NCBI GenBank assembly: GCA_947595555.1
Contig: CANQES010000048.1
Span: 1-10,733 of the forward strand
Direction: 5' to 3'
DNA from: an uncultured Clostridia bacterium
Lineage (GTDB): Bacteria > Bacillota > Clostridia > TANB77 > CAG-508
Length of the DNA: 10,733 bases
Position 1 is the stretch's first letter. The number at the start of each line of letters is the position of its first letter. The notes beneath the pieces were generated by a model. The model did not search any database and was not told the DNA's origin. It saw nothing but the letters and a program-made list of their open reading frames with translations. This document shows, piece by piece, positions 1 to 6,027 of this stretch. A program made the position numbers and the translations under genes.

Positions 1-12
1 CAAAAAGGCTGT

Positions 13-47
13 AAGTCTTAATTATCAAGACTTAAAAGTCTTTTTTT
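13..47 (+). terminator. Possible intrinsic terminator with alternative hairpins
   Basis: Three related 7-base segments lie close together: AAGTCTT at 13-19, its complement AAGACTT at 27-33, and AAGTCTT again at 36-42, followed by a run of T to position 47. The middle segment can pair with either flank. Pairing with the right one gives a tight hairpin leading into the T run, as in a rho-independent terminator for a rightward gene ending before the window. Pairing with the left one gives an 8-bp stem (12-19 with 27-34). Any gene it would end lies outside the window, so this is a structural call only. Confidence 0.45.
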
Positions 48-70
48 ACTCATTAACTGTCAAATATGAG

Positions 71-99
71 ATTATATTATAAAAAGCTATATTTGTCAA
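71..99 (-). promoter_or_regulatory. Consensus sigma-A promoter firing leftward out of the window
   Basis: On the minus strand there is a perfect TTGACA (94-99), a 17-bp spacer, and a perfect TATAAT (71-76). Transcription would begin near position 64 and leave the window leftward, so the gene it serves is not visible. An inverted repeat CTCAT/ATGAG (49-53 and 66-70) lies over the predicted start and could be an operator. It is the closest match to consensus I found in the window. Confidence 0.75.
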
Positions 100-122
100 T
101 AGTTTCTTCATAAATTTACAAT

Positions 123-156
123 AAAAAATTGACTTTTTATCTAAAGTCAATTTTTT
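123..156 (-). terminator. Intrinsic terminator of the sortase gene, probably bidirectional
   Basis: A perfect 14-bp stem pairs 123-136 with 143-156 around a 6-base loop. The arms end in A and T runs, so a U tract follows the hairpin on either strand. The sortase stop codon TGA (147-149, minus strand) lies inside the stem, so the last sense codons and the terminator share sequence. It closes the leftward gene cluster. Confidence 0.85.
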
Positions 157-893
157 ATTTCTCTCGCTTTTACAATAACTCTAAGTTTACTGTCATTTGT
201 ACAAGTGATTAATGTTACTTCTTTTTTTCCGTTCGTCAATTGTGTAGTACAGCTAACGTCTTTTGGATCTACTTCATATTTATTATATATTTGATATTGT
301 ATTGTTTTTCCTGATAAATCTGTTATGTCTATAATGTCTCCATTTTCTAATGTTGGTACTTTACTGAAGAATCTAGTATTTCTATAATTATGACCTACAA
401 TACAAAAGTTTCCAACTTGATTTGGATTTGGTCCCCAAAACTTAGTTGGCGAAATTTTTATTAAATCTTCCGTTTCCTCTATTGTGTCTGTTGGACCATC
501 AATGACTGCATATTCTATTCCAATTTTTGGTATTCTAATAGTAGCTACTGTAGTATATTTAAATCCATTTTGTGTTGTCTGTACTTCCTGCGTTGGCACA
601 GTTTCTACTTCTTCTGAAATTTCTTGTTGTTCATTTTCATCTAATACAACAATTAAAATATTGTTCTTTACTACTGTTGTGTCTTCTGCTGCAGTTTCGG
701 GAATTGCTATGTTTTGTAAAATAGATTGTGATACTTCTTCACTCCTATTTCGGTCATATTCTGCATAAATACCAACAGAAATCAAAATGCACATTAAAAA
801 AACAGATAAAAAGAAATCTATTTTATACATTTTCTTTTTTCTTTTTAATTCTGGTGTTATATACAATTTTTTAGTGACCAAAATTTGATTCAT
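147..893 (-). CDS. Sortase (probably class D-like), membrane-anchored transpeptidase
   Basis: This 248-residue protein should join surface proteins to the cell wall or to each other on the outer face of the membrane. Residues 26-44 form one membrane segment after a Lys/Arg-rich cytoplasmic tail, giving an N-in, C-out anchor. An acidic Thr/Glu-rich linker (about 66-108) leads to the sortase barrel (about 115-246). The catalytic His is H168 in VGHNY, the Cys is C231 in LITCT, and the Arg is R238 in SKLRV. The LITCT context and overall length fit class D best, but class assignment by eye is uncertain. The gene has its own promoter, an AGGGGG site 5 bases before ATG, and a terminator, so it may be transcribed alone. 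No LPXTG-type substrate is encoded in the window. Confidence 0.88.
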   Translation of the reverse strand: MNQILVTKKLYITPELKRKKKMYKIDFFLSVFLMCILISVGIYAEYDRNRSEEVSQSILQNIAIPETAAEDTTVVKNNILIVVLDENEQQEISEEVETVPTQEVQTTQNGFKYTTVATIRIPKIGIEYAVIDGPTDTIEETEDLIKISPTKFWGPNPNQVGNFCIVGHNYRNTRFFSKVPTLENGDIIDITDLSGKTIQYQIYNKYEVDPKDVSCTTQLTNGKKEVTLITCTNDSKLRVIVKAREIKN

Positions 894-921
894 ATTAACC
901 CCCTATCTTATATTCTTTTTA

Positions 922-950
922 ATTATATCACAAAAAATTTCAAATGGAAA
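922..950 (-). promoter_or_regulatory. Promoter of the sortase gene (extended -10)
   Basis: On the minus strand, TATAAT (922-927) is preceded by TG one base upstream, the extended -10 arrangement. A weak -35, TTTCCA (945-950), sits 17 bp away. The predicted start lies about 22 bases before the sortase ATG, close after the rseP stop. This suggests that the sortase can be expressed independently of the upstream operon. Confidence 0.6.
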
Positions 951-957
951 TAGCTTT

Positions 958-2208
958 TTAAAATATTCTTAAAATATCATTATAAGTCACATATAATGAC
1001 AAGGCTATCAAAATTGCAAATCCTAGCATTTGAATATTAATTTCAGTTTGTAGTTTCAAAGGCTTTCTTCTAATAGCCTCTATCAAAAGAATTAAAACTT
1101 TACCTCCATCCAAAGCAGGAATTGGCAACAAATTAGTTACTCCTAAAGACAGAGAAATCAACGCCATCATTTCTAAAAATTCTCTTACACCATCAGTTTT
1201 TGCAACAATTTCAGAAATTCCAACCGGTCCCATCATTTGGTCAACACCCACATTGCCAGTAAATAACTGTTTTAAATTATCCACAATTGAAACTAAAAAT
1301 TCGCCTGTTTGCATTCCGCCATTAATGCAATGATTAATAAATGTATCTTCTGCTGGTTTTAAACTAACTCCTAAAAAATAAGTGTACTGATAATCTGGTG
1401 TTAATTCTATATTAATTTCTTGTTCTCCTCTTTTAACTGTTAATAGTATTACATTAACACCCTCTTTTCCAATTTCTTGTACAGCTATATGTCTATCTCC
1501 GTTAATATCTACATGATTTACTTTTAATAAAACATCATTAGCTTTTATTCCTTGACGTTCAGAGCAACTTCCCTTTCCCACTGCAATAATTTTACATTTA
1601 TCATCCAAATAAATTCCTGTAATTTTTGACTGTATTGCAGTTGGTTTTACATTATATTCAACAATTTCTCCGCTTCTTTCAATTTTTAATGAAATGTCTT
1701 CTCCTTCTATTTTTTCCATTACACTTTTTAAATCTTTTTGGTTTTTAATATTAACTCCATTAGCTTCTATTATTTTATCACCTGATTGTAAATTAATTTC
1801 TTTTGCTGCATACCCATCTAACACTTTATCTATTTCATTAGATACATATGTACCTGATGTTGCTGTCAAAGAGAAATAAATTAGAATAGCAAAAATAATA
1901 TTTACTGTTGCACCAGCTAATACAATAGCAATCCTTTTTGGAATACTAGCCTTAGAAAAGGACATTTCATCGTCTGAAGCCTCATCTTCTCCTTCCATAC
2001 TATTAAATCCACCAAGTGGAATTAGTCTTAATGTATATTTTGTTTCTTTTCCTTGTTTACTCCAAATTGTTGGACCAAAGCCTATAGCAAATTCGTTAAC
2101 CTTAACTTTACACAGTTTAGCTACAATAAAGTGCCCTAATTCATGAATGGTAATTAAGACACCCAATAATATAATAATTTTAATTGCTGATAATAAAAAA
2201 CCTATCAA
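958..2208 (-). CDS. rseP: Site-2-type intramembrane zinc metalloprotease (RseP/RasP family, M50)
   Basis: This membrane protease cuts transmembrane segments, typically of anti-sigma factors or leftover signal peptides. With the start chosen here it has 416 residues, close to the family norm. The zinc motif HELGH is at residues 22-26 in the first membrane helix. A PDZ region follows the second helix, with a possible second PDZ-like repeat after it. The third zinc ligand is D367 in the NLLPIPALDGG motif, and a final helix closes the protein. I chose TTG at 2206-2208 because GGGAGG lies 6 bases upstream and the protein then begins directly at the first membrane helix. An ATG at 2295 extends the frame by 29 residues but has no ribosome binding site, overlaps the end of cdsA, and translates a GC-rich repeat. 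It is the last gene of the pyrH-frr-uppS-cdsA-type cluster. Confidence 0.92.
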   Translation of the reverse strand: MIGFLLSAIKIIILLGVLITIHELGHFIVAKLCKVKVNEFAIGFGPTIWSKQGKETKYTLRLIPLGGFNSMEGEDEASDDEMSFSKASIPKRIAIVLAGATVNIIFAILIYFSLTATSGTYVSNEIDKVLDGYAAKEINLQSGDKIIEANGVNIKNQKDLKSVMEKIEGEDISLKIERSGEIVEYNVKPTAIQSKITGIYLDDKCKIIAVGKGSCSERQGIKANDVLLKVNHVDINGDRHIAVQEIGKEGVNVILLTVKRGEQEINIELTPDYQYTYFLGVSLKPAEDTFINHCINGGMQTGEFLVSIVDNLKQLFTGNVGVDQMMGPVGISEIVAKTDGVREFLEMMALISLSLGVTNLLPIPALDGGKVLILLIEAIRRKPLKLQTEINIQMLGFAILIALSLYVTYNDILRIF

Positions 2209-2230
2209 TTTTTTCCTCCCTTGAAAAATA

Positions 2231-2266
2231 AGGATTATGGGGCCGTCCCCAATTCCTCGGTTCTGA
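2231..2266. repeat. GC-rich palindromic remnant between cdsA and rseP
   Basis: This is a short GC-rich island in otherwise very AT-rich DNA. It contains the palindrome-like GGGGCCGTCCCC (2239-2250), a 4-bp G:C stem with a 4-base loop, and CGGTTCT at 2258-2264. On the minus strand the parts read AGAACCG, then GGGGACGG. This resembles the GGGGACGGTTC-type short repeats I recall from clostridial genomes, but that family link is from memory and unverified. It begins just after the cdsA stop and ends before the rseP ribosome binding site, so it is transcribed in the intergenic mRNA. Confidence 0.45.
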
Positions 2267-3070
2267 TTACAATAATGTAAATAAAGCATAAGCAAATGGT
2301 GCTAAAAATATTAAGCTATCAATTCTATCTAACATTCCACCATGTCCTGGTATTAGATTGCTATAGTCTTTGATATCTACATATCTCTTTATGCTTGATG
2401 CTGCAAAGTCTCCTATTTGCCCTACTAAACTTAATATTATTCCTATTCCTGTTATAAATAAATATGAAATGTTCATATTCCAGTAATTATTTGCAAAGTA
2501 TGTATAAATTAACATTAGTATTACTGCTCCTATAGTTCCTCCTATACATCCTTCTATTGTTTTTTTAGGGCTTACTTTGCTGAATTTGTGTTTTCCAAAT
2601 TTGCGACCTATGAAATAAGCAAATATGTCAGTTCCCCATGCTGCAAATATTGCATACCAAATTAGTACTTTTCCTTTTGGCATCCCATCAATAAATGCAA
2701 CAAACATTATAAAAAATACTACATAAAAGATTCCAATAAATGTGTATGCAATGTCTTTAAATGTTGTTTTCATATCAGTAGCAATTACTTGCGAAAATAA
2801 AATGATTAAAATGGTTGGTACACTAAGTGTTACTACCATGTTAAGTGCATCTTCTGGCACAACGTGTATAAAAGCAATACTAAAACAACTTGCATAACTT
2901 ATCCATTTTATTGGATTTGCTACTTTTTTTACTGCATTTAGATATTCACTCATAGATAATAATGCAATAACTGATAATGCAATATCTACTACTACTCTAT
3001 TTCCTAATAATAAGATAATTAAGACTAACGGGAAACCTAATAAACCAGATGTAATTCTTTGTACATTCAT
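2267..3070 (-). CDS. cdsA: Phosphatidate cytidylyltransferase (CDP-diglyceride synthase)
   Basis: The enzyme makes CDP-diacylglycerol from phosphatidic acid and CTP, the branch point for bacterial phospholipids, in the cytoplasmic membrane. The 267-residue protein is almost entirely hydrophobic helices. It carries the family signature near the C-terminus: SSIKRYVDIKDYSNLIPGHGGMLDRID contains the conserved K-R, K-D, P-x-H-G-G and D-R-x-D residues. The start has AAGGAAGG about 7 bases upstream. It follows uppS after 14 bp, the usual order in Firmicutes. In many relatives dxr comes next, but here rseP follows directly after a gap of about 58 bp. Confidence 0.95.
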   Translation of the reverse strand: MNVQRITSGLLGFPLVLIILLLGNRVVVDIALSVIALLSMSEYLNAVKKVANPIKWISYASCFSIAFIHVVPEDALNMVVTLSVPTILIILFSQVIATDMKTTFKDIAYTFIGIFYVVFFIMFVAFIDGMPKGKVLIWYAIFAAWGTDIFAYFIGRKFGKHKFSKVSPKKTIEGCIGGTIGAVILMLIYTYFANNYWNMNISYLFITGIGIILSLVGQIGDFAASSIKRYVDIKDYSNLIPGHGGMLDRIDSLIFLAPFAYALFTLL

Positions 3071-3084
3071 AATTTTTCCTTCCT

Positions 3085-3798
3085 TTAATTTGCACCAAAT
3101 TTTCTAGTTCTTTTTTGATATTCAATGATAGCATTATCTATATCTTCTTCTGTGAAATCTGGCCAATTTTTATCTACAAATAAAAATTCTGTATATACTA
3201 ATTGCCATGGTAGAAAATTGCTTAATCTTTGTTCTCCACTAGTTCTAATTAGTAAGTCTGGATCTGGCATTCCCTTTGTGTATAATGAATTAGAGACTAC
3301 TTCTTCTGTTATATTTTCTGTAGTTAGTTCTCCTTTTTCTACTTTGCTCGCAATGTCTTTTATTGCTTTGACTAATTCATCTCTTCCACCATAGTTTAAT
3401 GCTATATTAAAAGTCACTCCTGTGTTGTTTTTTGTTCTTTCCATACACTTTCGTATGCTTTTTTGCATACCTTTTGATAATACAGAAATATCTCCTAAAA
3501 TTTTTACTTTGATGTTTTCTGTGTCTGCTCTTTTAGTATAATCATCTAAATAGGTTTGAAGTAATAACATTAAAGCACTTACTTCATCTTCTGCCCTTTT
3601 CCAATTTTCAGTGGAAAATGCATATACTGTTATATATGGTAAACCTATTTTATTAGCATAACGTACAATTTTTTCTAAAGTTTTTGCTCCTTCTTTGTGT
3701 CCGTAACTTACAGGCATTCCCTTTTGCTTTGCCCATCTTCTATTTCCATCCATAATTATGGCAATATGATTTGGCATAGTTTCTTTATTATATTCCAT
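3085..3798 (-). CDS. uppS: Undecaprenyl diphosphate synthase (cis-prenyl transferase)
   Basis: This soluble enzyme adds isopentenyl units in cis to farnesyl diphosphate to make the C55 carrier used in peptidoglycan and teichoic acid synthesis. The 237-residue length is typical. The catalytic block HIAIIMDGNRRWA carries D17, which binds the diphosphate with magnesium. SFSTENWKR (mid-protein) and RTSGEQRLSNFLPWQ with the following YTEF (C-terminal) are the other family signatures. The start ATG at 3796-3798 is preceded by AGGAG at good spacing. A second ATG seven codons later (MPNHIA) lacks such a site. It lies 17 bp after the frameshifted ispA-like gene, whose product would normally supply its farnesyl primer. 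Confidence 0.96.
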   Translation of the reverse strand: MEYNKETMPNHIAIIMDGNRRWAKQKGMPVSYGHKEGAKTLEKIVRYANKIGLPYITVYAFSTENWKRAEDEVSALMLLLQTYLDDYTKRADTENIKVKILGDISVLSKGMQKSIRKCMERTKNNTGVTFNIALNYGGRDELVKAIKDIASKVEKGELTTENITEEVVSNSLYTKGMPDPDLLIRTSGEQRLSNFLPWQLVYTEFLFVDKNWPDFTEEDIDNAIIEYQKRTRKFGAN

Positions 3799-3815
3799 TT
3801 TTTCTCCTCGCGATA

Positions 3816-4346
3816 TTATTTATTTCGGTTTTTTATGTACAAAGCTAACTCTTTTAAAAATTCTGCCCTGTCTCCATAAATGTCTATGTCTTTGATTGCT
3901 TCTTTTGTTATTTTTTCTAAAATGTCTTTGGCACCTTGTAATCCATATTGAGAAACATAAGTGCATTTTCCCGCTTTTTTATCATTTCCTACAGGTTTTC
4001 CTAAGACTTTTTCGTCCCCTTCTTCTGATAAGATGTCATCTTTTATTTGAAATGCTAAGCCTATTTTTTCTGCATAATTTGATAGTCTTTGTAAGTCATT
4101 TTCTGCACATCCTGCAAGTATAGCTCCCATTCTGACTGATAATATAAGAAAAGCACCTGTTTTATTTGCATGAATATATTTTAATTGTTCTTCTGTTATC
4201 TGTTTTCCTTCTAATTCAGTGTCTAAATATTCTCCAGCTATCATTCTGTCTATAGCATGTGTAAATTCTTGAAAAATTTGCAACTTACTTGGTAATTCTT
4301 CTAATGATGATTTTCTTAAATCTTCACTAATAATTCCGATATGCAT
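3816..4346 (-). CDS. Polyprenyl synthetase (IspA-like), C-terminal part after a frameshift
   Basis: This is the second half of a farnesyl/geranylgeranyl-type diphosphate synthase, in the +1 frame relative to the first half. It contains the second aspartate-rich motif FQIKDDI (D103, D104 of this ORF), the following LGKPVGNDKKAGKCTY region, and the KTGAFL helix. The apparent ATG (4344-4346) lies inside the upstream ORF with a 20-base overlap and has no convincing ribosome binding site, so it is probably not a true start. Removing one base near 4338 fuses both halves into a 295-residue protein of normal family length that reads LLNYAYGIISEDL across the join. It is therefore most likely one broken or mis-sequenced gene. 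A genuine two-subunit enzyme is possible but less likely. Confidence 0.75.
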   Translation of the reverse strand: MHIGIISEDLRKSSLEELPSKLQIFQEFTHAIDRMIAGEYLDTELEGKQITEEQLKYIHANKTGAFLILSVRMGAILAGCAENDLQRLSNYAEKIGLAFQIKDDILSEEGDEKVLGKPVGNDKKAGKCTYVSQYGLQGAKDILEKITKEAIKDIDIYGDRAEFLKELALYIKNRNK

Positions 4347-4704
4347 AGTTCAACAATCCATCTCCAGCTAAGATAGCTGTAGCTTCATTATATTTTTTAT
4401 GATTAGTTGGTTTTCCATGTCTAAAATCATCATTGTCTATTCCTGGCAAATCATCATGAATTAAAGAAAAATTATGTACCATCTCAATAGCTACAGCATA
4501 TGTCATGCATTTTTCAATGTCAGATTTAAAAAGTTGATAAGTTGCTATAACTAAAATTGGTCTTAAACGTTTTCCACCTGCCATTAAACTATATGTCATT
4601 GATTCATTTAAAATGTCTTCTGGGCATTTTTGTTTTCTATTATATTTTTCTAATTCTTGATTTATCTGTTGTTGATAGGCTGTTAATTTCTCTTTAAAAT
4701 CCAT
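4327..4704 (-). CDS. ispA: Polyprenyl synthetase (IspA-like), N-terminal part before a frameshift
   Basis: This is the first half of a trans-prenyl diphosphate synthase that would condense isopentenyl diphosphate with an allylic primer to make farnesyl or geranylgeranyl diphosphate. The 125-residue ORF has the substrate-binding GGKRLRP (43-49) and the first aspartate-rich motif IHDDLPGIDNDD (D84, D85, D90). It then stops shortly after the conserved AGDGLLNYA. The following codons (CGG AAT TAT TAG) are out of frame with the rest of the family. The second catalytic motif lies only in the overlapping downstream ORF, so this half alone should be inactive. The start follows AGGATAGGA. It lies 28 bp after frr; ispA is not usually between frr and uppS, so its placement is notable. 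FPP versus GGPP synthase cannot be decided by eye. Confidence 0.8.
   Translation of the reverse strand: MDFKEKLTAYQQQINQELEKYNRKQKCPEDILNESMTYSLMAGGKRLRPILVIATYQLFKSDIEKCMTYAVAIEMVHNFSLIHDDLPGIDNDDFRHGKPTNHKKYNEATAILAGDGLLNYAYRNY
4336..4346 (-). other. Frameshift point in the ispA-like gene
   Basis: The homology switches frame here. On the minus strand, GCA TAT CGG AAT TAT TAG ends the first frame, while skipping one base (best fit the C complementary to 4338) continues as GCA TAT GGA ATT ATT AGT GAA. No homopolymer run lies at the site, so a simple slippage error is not obvious. CGG is likely a rare codon in such AT-rich DNA. Confidence 0.75.
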
Positions 4705-4732
4705 TTATATCCTATCCTTTCTAATGACATCT

Positions 4733-5281
4733 TTATACTGACATAACTTCTTTTTCTTTTTCCTCTAAAATCTTATCAATGTCTTCTATATTTTTATCTG
4801 TTATTTTTTGAATGTCATTTTCTGCTTGTTTTAATTCATCTTCTGTCATATCTCCATTTTTTTGAGAAGCTTTTGCTTCATCTATTCCATCTCTTCTAAT
4901 TGAACGAATTGCAACTTTTGCTTCTTCTGCCATTTTTCTTACGTCTTTTACGATATCTTTTCTTCTCTCTTCATTTAATTCTGGAAAAGCTAATCTTATG
5001 ACTTTTCCATCATTGTTTGGATTAATTCCAATGTCAGATGACAAAATCGCTTTTTCAATGTCTTTTAAAACACTAGCGTCCCATGGCTGGATTACTATTA
5101 ATCTAGCTTCTGGTACAGAAACTCCTGCTACTTGATTTATCGGTGTTGGTGTTCCATAATAGTCTATTTTTACTTTGTTTAAGATTGCAGGATTTGCACG
5201 TCCTGCTCTTATTTCTGCTAATTTTTCTTGATATACACTAATAGTCTTTTCCATTTTTTCTTTTAAATTTGTATAATCCAT
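4733..5281 (-). CDS. frr: Ribosome recycling factor
   Basis: The factor works with EF-G to split post-termination ribosomes and release mRNA. The 182-residue length is near the usual 185. Family features include the N-terminal helix with EIRAGRANP, the beta region around the YYGTPTPINQVA and VPEARLIVIQPWD motifs, and the conserved NPNNDGKVIRLAFPELNEERRKD block, followed by a long charged C-terminal helix. The start ATG has GGAGAG at normal spacing. It follows pyrH after 20 bp, the conserved bacterial arrangement, and the two are almost certainly co-transcribed. Confidence 0.97.
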   Translation of the reverse strand: MDYTNLKEKMEKTISVYQEKLAEIRAGRANPAILNKVKIDYYGTPTPINQVAGVSVPEARLIVIQPWDASVLKDIEKAILSSDIGINPNNDGKVIRLAFPELNEERRKDIVKDVRKMAEEAKVAIRSIRRDGIDEAKASQKNGDMTEDELKQAENDIQKITDKNIEDIDKILEEKEKEVMSV

Positions 5282-5301
5282 AATTTTCTCTCCTTTTTTA
5301 T

Positions 5302-6009
5302 TTAGGATACAATAGTTCCTATTTTTTCTCCTTTTACAGCTCTAACAATATTTTCTGGGTCTGCAATTCCAAATACCAATAATGGTATGTTATTGTCCCT
5401 ACATAATGCAGTAGCTGTTGAATCCATTACTTTTAAGTCTTTTTCTAGAACTTCCATATATGAAATCTCTTCGTATTTTTCAGCTGTTGGATCAATTTTT
5501 GGATCTGCTGAATATACTGCATCTATTGCTTTTCCTAGTAAAATAACATCTGCTTTGATTTCTGTAGCTCGTAATACAGCTGCTGTATCTGTAGTAAAAT
5601 ATGGATGCCCTGTACCACAAGCAAATATTACCACTCTTCCTCTATTTAAATGTTTTTCAGCTTTTCTTTGAATAAAAGGTTCTGCAATTTCTCTCATTTC
5701 AATTGCTGTTTGTACTCTTGCATAAATGCCTCTTGCCTCTAATGCATCTTGCAGAGCTAATCCATTCATTGCTGTTGCAAGCATTCCCATGTAGTCAGCT
5801 GTCGTTCTTTCCATTTGATGGTCATTTCTTCCTCTCCAAAAGTTTCCTCCTCCTACTACAATAGCAACTTGTACTCCCATTTCTACAATTTCTTTTATTT
5901 TGTCACATATCTTTCCTACTGTTTGTGCATTTACTCCTGTCTTTTGTTCTCCTGCTAGTGCTTCTCCACTTAGTTTTAATAATACTCTTTTATATTTTGT
6001 ATTTGACAT
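5302..6009 (-). CDS. pyrH: UMP kinase (uridylate kinase)
   Basis: The enzyme phosphorylates UMP to UDP with ATP in the cytoplasm, at the entry to all pyrimidine nucleotides. It is a hexameric amino-acid-kinase-fold protein. The 235-residue sequence begins with the phosphate-binding KRVLLKLSGEALAG, then VGGGNFWRGR and the ADYMGMLATAMNGLALQDALE helix. The nucleotide and acceptor region reads ACGTGHPYFTTDTAAVLRATEI, slightly unlike the more common GGTGNPYF form. AVYSADP and MDSTATALCRDNNIPLLVF close the fold. The start has GGGAGTG 7 bases upstream. Upstream, where tsf and rpsB often sit, there is instead a GGDEF gene 18 bp away. Confidence 0.96.
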   Translation of the reverse strand: MSNTKYKRVLLKLSGEALAGEQKTGVNAQTVGKICDKIKEIVEMGVQVAIVVGGGNFWRGRNDHQMERTTADYMGMLATAMNGLALQDALEARGIYARVQTAIEMREIAEPFIQRKAEKHLNRGRVVIFACGTGHPYFTTDTAAVLRATEIKADVILLGKAIDAVYSADPKIDPTAEKYEEISYMEVLEKDLKVMDSTATALCRDNNIPLLVFGIADPENIVRAVKGEKIGTIVS

Positions 6010-6027
6010 TTTTTCACTCCCTTATTT

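Noticed and set aside
958..1000. Terminator between rseP and the sortase
   Set aside because: The AT-rich repeats there (AAAATATTCTTAAAATATC) do not form a stable GC-containing hairpin followed by a T run.
2209..2295. 29-residue N-terminal extension of the RseP frame
   Set aside because: The ATG at 2295 has no ribosome binding site, overlaps cdsA, and the extension translates a GC-rich repeat. TTG at 2208 has GGGAGG at ideal spacing.
3816..4704. Two separate prenyl synthase subunits as the default reading
   Set aside because: The second ORF lacks a ribosome binding site, the frames overlap exactly at one point of the family alignment, and a single-base change restores a normal-length enzyme.
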